NCBI RefSeq assembly: GCF_000876205.1
Contig: NZ_AWTT01000002.1
Location: 1 to 64,000 of the forward strand
From: Paucilactobacillus wasatchensis
GTDB lineage: Bacteria; Bacillota; Bacilli; Lactobacillales; Lactobacillaceae
Length of the DNA: 64,000 bases
Direction of reading: 5' to 3'
Shown: in pieces, positions 59,413 through 64,000 of the stretch
Position numbering within the stretch: the stretch's first letter is position 1
Layout: each line of letters opens with the position of its first letter
Translations under genes and position numbers: made by a program
The notes under the pieces: generated by a model
The model's database searches: none
Seen by the model: only the letters and a program-made list of their open reading frames with translations
What the model was told of the DNA's origin: nothing

Positions 59413-60645
59413 TTAAACTATTTTATGAGCAGCTGTTAATTGAGCCACTTGCGCCGCCACTGCCTTCATTTGTTGTTCATCATTGGAATGATCGATGACT
59501 TGCAAAATTAATTGCGCTACTTTTTTAGAATCAGTAACATCAAAACCACGACTTGTAATCGCTGGCGTGCCCAATCTTAACCCGCTAGTCACAAATGGAC
59601 TAAGCGGTTCATTTGGAATTGATTCTTTGTTAGCTGTGATATGAACACTGTCCAACAAGCTTTGCAATTGTTTGCCATTAAGCTCAGTTTTTGAAATGTC
59701 AATCGTCATCAAATGATTATCCGTTCCGCCAGAGACCACGTGGACATTATCACTATCGTTAAATACCTGCGCCATGGCACTTGCATTATCAAGTATTTTC
59801 TGATTATAGTCACGAAATTCAGGTTGCAAATCCTCATATAGTGCTTGCGCTTTACCAGCAATCACGTGCTCAAGTGGTCCACCCTGAGTTCCTGGGAATA
59901 CGGCAGAATTAATTTTTTTGGCATACTTAGTCTGGCTTAAAATCATACCACCACGCGGACCGCGCAAAGTTTTATGAGTCGTTGTTGTAACAACATCCGC
60001 AACTCCTACTGGACTGGGGTGCAGTCCCGTAGCGACAAGACCAGCGATATGAGCCATATCCACCATTAAATAAGCGCCAACCTCATCAGCAATCGCACGA
60101 AACTTTTGCCAATCAATAATCCGACTATATGCTGAAGCACCCGCCACAATTAGTTGTGGTTTAACTTTCTTTGCCTGCTTTAAGATCGCGCCATAGTCTA
60201 ACATTTCTGTTTGCGGATTTAGGCCGTAAGCCTCTGTATGGTAAAACTTACCACTGAAATTAACCGGGGAGCCATGAGTTAAGTGACCACCGGCATCTAG
60301 CCCCATTCCTAAGATTGTGTCACCAGGGTTCAAAAATGCTTGGTACACTGCCATGTTAGCTTGTGAGCCAGAATGCGGTTGTACATTTGCATACTCAGCA
60401 TTGAATAATTCTTTGGCATGATCAATGGCCAATTGTTCCACTTGGTCAATAAATTGACACCCACCGTAATAGCGTTTGCCCGGGTATCCTTCAGCATATT
60501 TATTCGTTAATACAGAGCCCTGTGCATCACGAACAGCATCTGAAACAATATTTTCGGATGCAATCAATTCAATCGTATCCTCTTGCCGCTTTTCTTCACT
60601 ACTAATTGACTGCCAAAGTGCTGGATCCTTTTTACTATAATTCAT
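59413..60645 (-). CDS. glyA: Serine hydroxymethyltransferase
   Basis: This 410-residue PLP enzyme interconverts serine and glycine and charges folate with one-carbon units. The PLP-Lys motif is [13 protein letters not shown]; the N-terminal LIASENIVS is typical. ATG at 60645 follows AAGGAGTGG; the 34-residue in-frame extension lacks a ribosome site. It is one gene downstream of sua5. Confidence 0.96.
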   Translation of the reverse strand: MNYSKKDPALWQSISSEEKRQEDTIELIASENIVSDAVRDAQGSVLTNKYAEGYPGKRYYGGCQFIDQVEQLAIDHAKELFNAEYANVQPHSGSQANMAVYQAFLNPGDTILGMGLDAGGHLTHGSPVNFSGKFYHTEAYGLNPQTEMLDYGAILKQAKKVKPQLIVAGASAYSRIIDWQKFRAIADEVGAYLMVDMAHIAGLVATGLHPSPVGVADVVTTTTHKTLRGPRGGMILSQTKYAKKINSAVFPGTQGGPLEHVIAGKAQALYEDLQPEFRDYNQKILDNASAMAQVFNDSDNVHVVSGGTDNHLMTIDISKTELNGKQLQSLLDSVHITANKESIPNEPLSPFVTSGLRLGTPAITSRGFDVTDSKKVAQLILQVIDHSNDEQQMKAVAAQVAQLTAAHKIV

Positions 60646-60749
60646 TTTGACCACTCCTTCATGACAAACCATGAGTTGTTTGGAATATTGTTTTATTAAA
60701 ATAGCTGACTTTATTCTAGCTGACTTACCACTAGAAAAAAACAGCAATA

Positions 60750-61769
60750 TCAGCTTAACTTAAAATGTTTTTCACCAGCAGATTTATTTAAGCGGTTCAT
60801 ATAGGCATTTCCTAATCCATTTGTGGGGAAAGCTTGGACTAAAATTGCTTTAATTGTTGGTTGATCGTCAAATTGGCGCAGACCCGCAAATAGTTTAGCA
60901 CTGGCGGCTGCAATTCCTTCCCCCAAAGAATATTTGGTAACATTATCTGCTGATTTCAAATCCTGTAAAACATGTGCTTCAGCCATCACACCAACTCTAG
61001 TTGTTCGCGTTGTTGCCCATTGGTAAGCTGCGTTCCAATCGGTCTCACGATCAACAATATAAACCTGTGCCTTCGGAGCATAGTGCTTATACTTCATCCC
61101 AGGAGCTTTTGGCGTTTCATCTTTTCCGACATGGTGATGATTAGTCTCAATGGAACCAATGATACTTTCAATTTGCGTTTTAGTAACCGCACCCGGTCGT
61201 AATATTACTGGCTCATCAGTCGACATATCAAGGACCGTCGATTCAACTCCAACCCTTGTAGGACCATCATCTAAGATCCCAGCAATTTTGCCATTTAAAT
61301 CATGATAAACGTGTTGTGCTGTTGTCGGGCTGGGTTTGCCAGATGTATTAGCAGATGGGCCTACTAATGGACAATTGGCAGTTTTAATTAATTTTAGCGT
61401 GGCTTGATTATCTGGAAAACGAAACGCTGCCGTCGCCAAGCCACCAGTCACAGTCATCGAAAATGCACCAGGCTTTAACTTAAAAATCATAGTTAACGAC
61501 CCTGGCCAGAACTGTTGCATCAATTTTCGTGCATCTGGTGAAATAAACGCTGCATATTTTTCGACTGTGTCTAAAGAAGCAATATGGACAATTAACGGGT
61601 TATCACTTGGGCGCCCCTTAGCAGCATAGACCTTTTTTACCGCTTGTTCGTTAGTCGCATCAGCTCCTAATCCATACACCGTTTCAGTCGGAAAAGCAAC
61701 CAGTTCACCAGCTTTAATTAGATCGGCAGCTGCCTGGATTTGTTCTAATTTAAAAATTTTAGTTTCCAA
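60750..61769 (-). CDS. L-threonylcarbamoyladenylate synthase (TsaC/Sua5 type)
   Basis: This 339-residue enzyme makes threonylcarbamoyl-AMP for t6A37 of tRNA. The YrdC domain (residues 1-200, [36 protein letters not shown]) is followed by a Sua5-specific C-terminal domain. The start is TTG at 61769 behind GGAGGAG; a longer frame overlaps prmC. In operon with prmC and prfA. Confidence 0.94.
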   Translation of the reverse strand: METKIFKLEQIQAAADLIKAGELVAFPTETVYGLGADATNEQAVKKVYAAKGRPSDNPLIVHIASLDTVEKYAAFISPDARKLMQQFWPGSLTMIFKLKPGAFSMTVTGGLATAAFRFPDNQATLKLIKTANCPLVGPSANTSGKPSPTTAQHVYHDLNGKIAGILDDGPTRVGVESTVLDMSTDEPVILRPGAVTKTQIESIIGSIETNHHHVGKDETPKAPGMKYKHYAPKAQVYIVDRETDWNAAYQWATTRTTRVGVMAEAHVLQDLKSADNVTKYSLGEGIAAASAKLFAGLRQFDDQPTIKAILVQAFPTNGLGNAYMNRLNKSAGEKHFKLS

Positions 61770-61782
61770 AGTTAATCTCCTC

Positions 61783-62628
61783 CTACACAAACTTCCACGC
61801 GTGGAACATTCTTGGTTTACCACTAATATCACGTTTAATGTCTATTCTAGCAGTTGAATATCTAGTTTCGACAGCTTGTTTGATTAAGTCTTCCTGTTGG
61901 TAACCAATTTCACCAAATAAATGGCCATCAACTCGCAAAAATCGGTCAATCTGTGCCAATAACTGGTAATAAAATTCCATTCCATGTTGTTCAGCAAAAA
62001 GTGCCATTTTAGGCTCAAATTTAAGCACTTGCGGGTCCAGCAGTTCTATCTCTTCTGTGCCAATATACGGTGGGTTAGTTACAATTAAATCGAATCGATC
62101 CTTGATATTAGTAAATAAATCACTAGCGATAAATTCAACTTCGGCATTTAGTTGCTGTGCATTTTCGCGTGCAACTGTCAAAGCCGCTGTTGAAATGTCG
62201 CTAGCCATTACCTGCCAATCAGGTCGCTGCAATTTAAGTGTAATTCCAATCACCCCGCTGCCAGTCCCCAAGTCTAACACTCGTAATGCAGGGACTGCCG
62301 CAAATTCAGTTAAGACCCATTCAACCAGCTCTTCTGTTTCACTTTCTGGAATCAGCACGGCTGGCGTGACGGTGAAATTATTGCCATAAAAAGGCGTGTG
62401 TCCAACGATATATTGAGCCGGTTCAAAGTTATTTAATCGACCAATATCCCGTTGAAACATAAGCCATTCTGAGTTTGGCATCACTGCTTGCCGATTCATT
62501 AATAAATCTGTTGTCGTCCAGTTGTGTCGTTGCGTCAAAATAAATTCAGGTGCTGTTGTGTCAATTTTTTTTGTCACTATATGCGAAGAAGCCCAATTAA
62601 GGGCTTCTTGATAGGTTGGATTATTCAT
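61783..62628 (-). CDS. prmC: Peptide chain release factor N5-glutamine methyltransferase
   Basis: This 281-residue enzyme methylates the GGQ glutamine of release factors. The SAM motif [12 protein letters not shown] and catalytic NPPY (IVTNPPYIG) are present. Its ATG at 62628 overlaps the end of prfA, its substrate's gene, by eight bases. Confidence 0.96.
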   Translation of the reverse strand: MNNPTYQEALNWASSHIVTKKIDTTAPEFILTQRHNWTTTDLLMNRQAVMPNSEWLMFQRDIGRLNNFEPAQYIVGHTPFYGNNFTVTPAVLIPESETEELVEWVLTEFAAVPALRVLDLGTGSGVIGITLKLQRPDWQVMASDISTAALTVARENAQQLNAEVEFIASDLFTNIKDRFDLIVTNPPYIGTEEIELLDPQVLKFEPKMALFAEQHGMEFYYQLLAQIDRFLRVDGHLFGEIGYQQEDLIKQAVETRYSTARIDIKRDISGKPRMFHAWKFV

Positions 62629-63703
62629 TGCGCAGATTCTCCATTTTTTCCGTCTGATCTGCAATGACTAGTGCATCAATAATTTCATCTAATTCACCAT
62701 TCATGATCCGGTCTAACTTATTTAGGGTCAGTCCAATTCGGTGATCGGTTACCCGGTTTTGGGGGTAATTATAAGTTCGAATGCGTTCAGAGCGATCACC
62801 AGTTCCAACGGCAGACTTTCTTTGCTCATCATACGCGCTTTGTTCTTTTTGCTGATAATAATCATAAACCCTGGCGCGCAAAATTTTAATTGCCTTGGCT
62901 CTGTTTTGTTGTTGTGATCGTTCATCTTGCATCGCCACCACAATGCCGGTTGGCAAATGAGTCATTCGGACAGCAGACGAGGTTTTGTTAATATGTTGGC
63001 CACCAGCACCCGAAGAACGATAGACATCTGTCCGAATATCTTTAGGGTCAATATCAATATCAACATCTTCCGCTTCAGGCATGACTCCAACTGTGGCAGT
63101 TGATGTGTGTACACGACCAGCAGATTCCGTTACTGGAATTCGTTGTACCCGGTGAGCACCATTTTCGTACTTTAATTTTGAATAAACTTTATCACCAGAA
63201 ATCATGAGAACAATTTCCTTAAAGCCACCAACTTCGGTATCACTTTTATCAACCACTTCAACCTGCCAGCCCTGCTTTTCAGCATATCGTGAGTACATAT
63301 CAAATAAATCAGCTGCAAATAAACTGGCTTCATCCCCACCAGCAGCACCATGAATTTCCATGATAATATTTTTATCATCATTAGGATCTTTGGGCAACAA
63401 CATTACACGCAGATCCTGCTCTAATTCTTCTTGTTGTGTTTTAGATTCTGCCAACTCTTCTTTAGTCAATTGTTCCATGTCGTCATCCAATTTCTCACGC
63501 AACAATTCTTCATCTTCATTAACTTGTTGAACAACTTTTTTATATTGATTATATTTTTCAACCGTTTCACGTAAACTGCCCTCTTCTTTGGACAGTTTCA
63601 TAAACCGCTGCGTATCAGCAATCACCTCAGGATCACTAATCAATTCATTCAATTCATCATACCGATCAGCTACAGCTTGCAGCTTATCAAAAATTTCATC
63701 CAT
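62621..63703 (-). CDS. prfA: Peptide chain release factor 1
   Basis: This 360-residue protein terminates translation at UAA and UAG. The GGQ motif is in [16 protein letters not shown] (about residues 229-244), and the stop-codon recognition loop lies near residue 180. ATG follows AGGAGAT. The leader upstream holds a long inverted repeat. Confidence 0.97.
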   Translation of the reverse strand: MDEIFDKLQAVADRYDELNELISDPEVIADTQRFMKLSKEEGSLRETVEKYNQYKKVVQQVNEDEELLREKLDDDMEQLTKEELAESKTQQEELEQDLRVMLLPKDPNDDKNIIMEIHGAAGGDEASLFAADLFDMYSRYAEKQGWQVEVVDKSDTEVGGFKEIVLMISGDKVYSKLKYENGAHRVQRIPVTESAGRVHTSTATVGVMPEAEDVDIDIDPKDIRTDVYRSSGAGGQHINKTSSAVRMTHLPTGIVVAMQDERSQQQNRAKAIKILRARVYDYYQQKEQSAYDEQRKSAVGTGDRSERIRTYNYPQNRVTDHRIGLTLNKLDRIMNGELDEIIDALVIADQTEKMENLRNE

Positions 63704-63725
63704 TTTTAATCTCCTAAATAATAGA

Positions 63726-63836
63726 GTGCTAATTCAACCGGGTAAGCTTCGTAAGCTAAGTTAATTAAGGATTGTTCGCGTTCTTGGCGAATGATACTTA
63801 ATTAACTTAGCTCTAGAAGCTTGGTTGAATTTGCAC
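63726..63836 (-). repeat. 111-nt inverted repeat (long hairpin) between tdk and prfA
   Basis: The two arms (63726-63768 and 63797-63836) are nearly complementary over about 40 bases: GTGC-AATTCAACC, AAGCTTC and AGCTAAGTTAATTAAG match, with a few internal mismatches. A further TTCGC/GCGAA stem lies at the apex. No T-run follows, and the prfA ribosome site lies less than ten bases past its end. A further copy of the outer arm, AGTGCTAATTCA, is at 63851-63862. Confidence 0.85.
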
Positions 63837-63868
63837 GTTTCAAAAATCATAGTGCTAATTCATCAAAT

Positions 63869-64000
63869 CTACTTCAACAGCGGATGAAAATAATGACGGC
63901 GGCAAACTGGATAATATGACTCATTGCCACCAATCATAACCTGTTCACCTTCATATACTGGTTCACCATCGTGAATCCGTAAATTCATGGTCGCTTTTTT
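63869..64000 (-). CDS. tdk: Thymidine kinase, C-terminal part
   Basis: Only the last 43 codons are in the window, with the 5' end beyond base 64000. The reading ends with [18 protein letters not shown], the C-terminal zinc-binding CxxxH-type block of bacterial thymidine kinase. The tdk-prfA-prmC order is standard in lactobacilli. The enzyme phosphorylates thymidine for salvage. Confidence 0.88.
   Translation of the reverse strand, partial: KKATMNLRIHDGEPVYEGEQVMIGGNESYYPVCRRHYFHPLLK

Noticed and set aside
60646-60749. Tetrahydrofolate or glycine riboswitch upstream of glyA
   Set aside because: The gap is only about 100 bases, with direct repeats but no recognisable riboswitch core.
61770-61832. 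Longer N-terminus for the Sua5-type protein
   Set aside because: The extension overlaps prmC and has no ribosome site, while TTG at 61769 follows a strong GGAGGAG.

Overview
The window is a chromosomal segment of a low-GC lactic acid bacterium of the family Lactobacillaceae. The evidence is the gene order tdk-prfA-prmC-sua5-glyA-upp, then the F-ATPase operon, murA, mbl and rodA; a 6S RNA of the Lacto-usp type in front of a small membrane gene and a usp gene; T-box leaders on amino-acid genes; an L-2-hydroxyisocaproate dehydrogenase; and a D-Ala ligase with the Phe typical of D-Ala-D-Lac ligases. The species cannot be fixed from the sequence alone. No mobile element, prophage, CRISPR array, tRNA or rRNA was seen. 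Most genes are on the minus strand, and many start with TTG or GTG behind a good Shine-Dalgarno.

Layout, left to right. 1-4450: pgsA, rodZ, ymfH and ymfF, read leftwards. 4649-7505: aspartate kinase (plus) and cardiolipin synthase (minus), converging on a shared terminator. 7571-10221: a polar amino-acid ABC transporter behind an unusual T-box leader with one stem I and two antiterminator/terminator modules. 10240-14968: mreBCD, radC, folC. 15084-18048: valS with its own T-box. 18053-23039: tpx, thiI, a cysteine desulfurase, ezrA. 23199-24461 (plus): free-methionine sulfoxide reductase and rpsD with a leader. 24580-28216: a DUF1054 gene (minus), then yueI, rarA, 6S RNA, a small membrane protein and usp (plus).

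28266-37714 is the least conserved part. It holds an HTH-TPR regulator paired with a membrane phosphodiesterase, ddl, a DUF2785-like gene, and a five-gene operon of a Bce-type ABC transporter, a GntR regulator and a second ABC transporter. 37774-43752 holds an SPFH protein, two paralogous 2-hydroxyacid dehydrogenases (one with altered catalytic residues), and the T-box-controlled methionine transporter metNIQ. 43768-48487 is a wall-synthesis cluster (GcvH-like protein, rodA, DUF2969, yidD, mbl, murA, DUF1146). 48635-55056 is the ATP synthase operon. 55269-63703 covers uracil uptake and salvage (uraA with a PyrR-type attenuator, upp), a YibE/YibF pair, glyA, sua5, prmC and prfA. The window ends in the 3' end of tdk, and a 111-nt inverted repeat with a competing upstream hairpin separates tdk from prfA.

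The themes are envelope growth (RodZ, MreB/C/D, Mbl, RodA, MurA, Ddl, EzrA, PgsA, Cls), translation and its nutrient control (three T-boxes, S4 leader, ValS, PrfA, PrmC, Sua5), and energy and nucleotide supply. The best leads for new biology are the semi-duplicated T-box, the tdk-prfA structured RNA, the altered dehydrogenase paralog, the orphan GcvH-like protein and the five-gene dual ABC operon.
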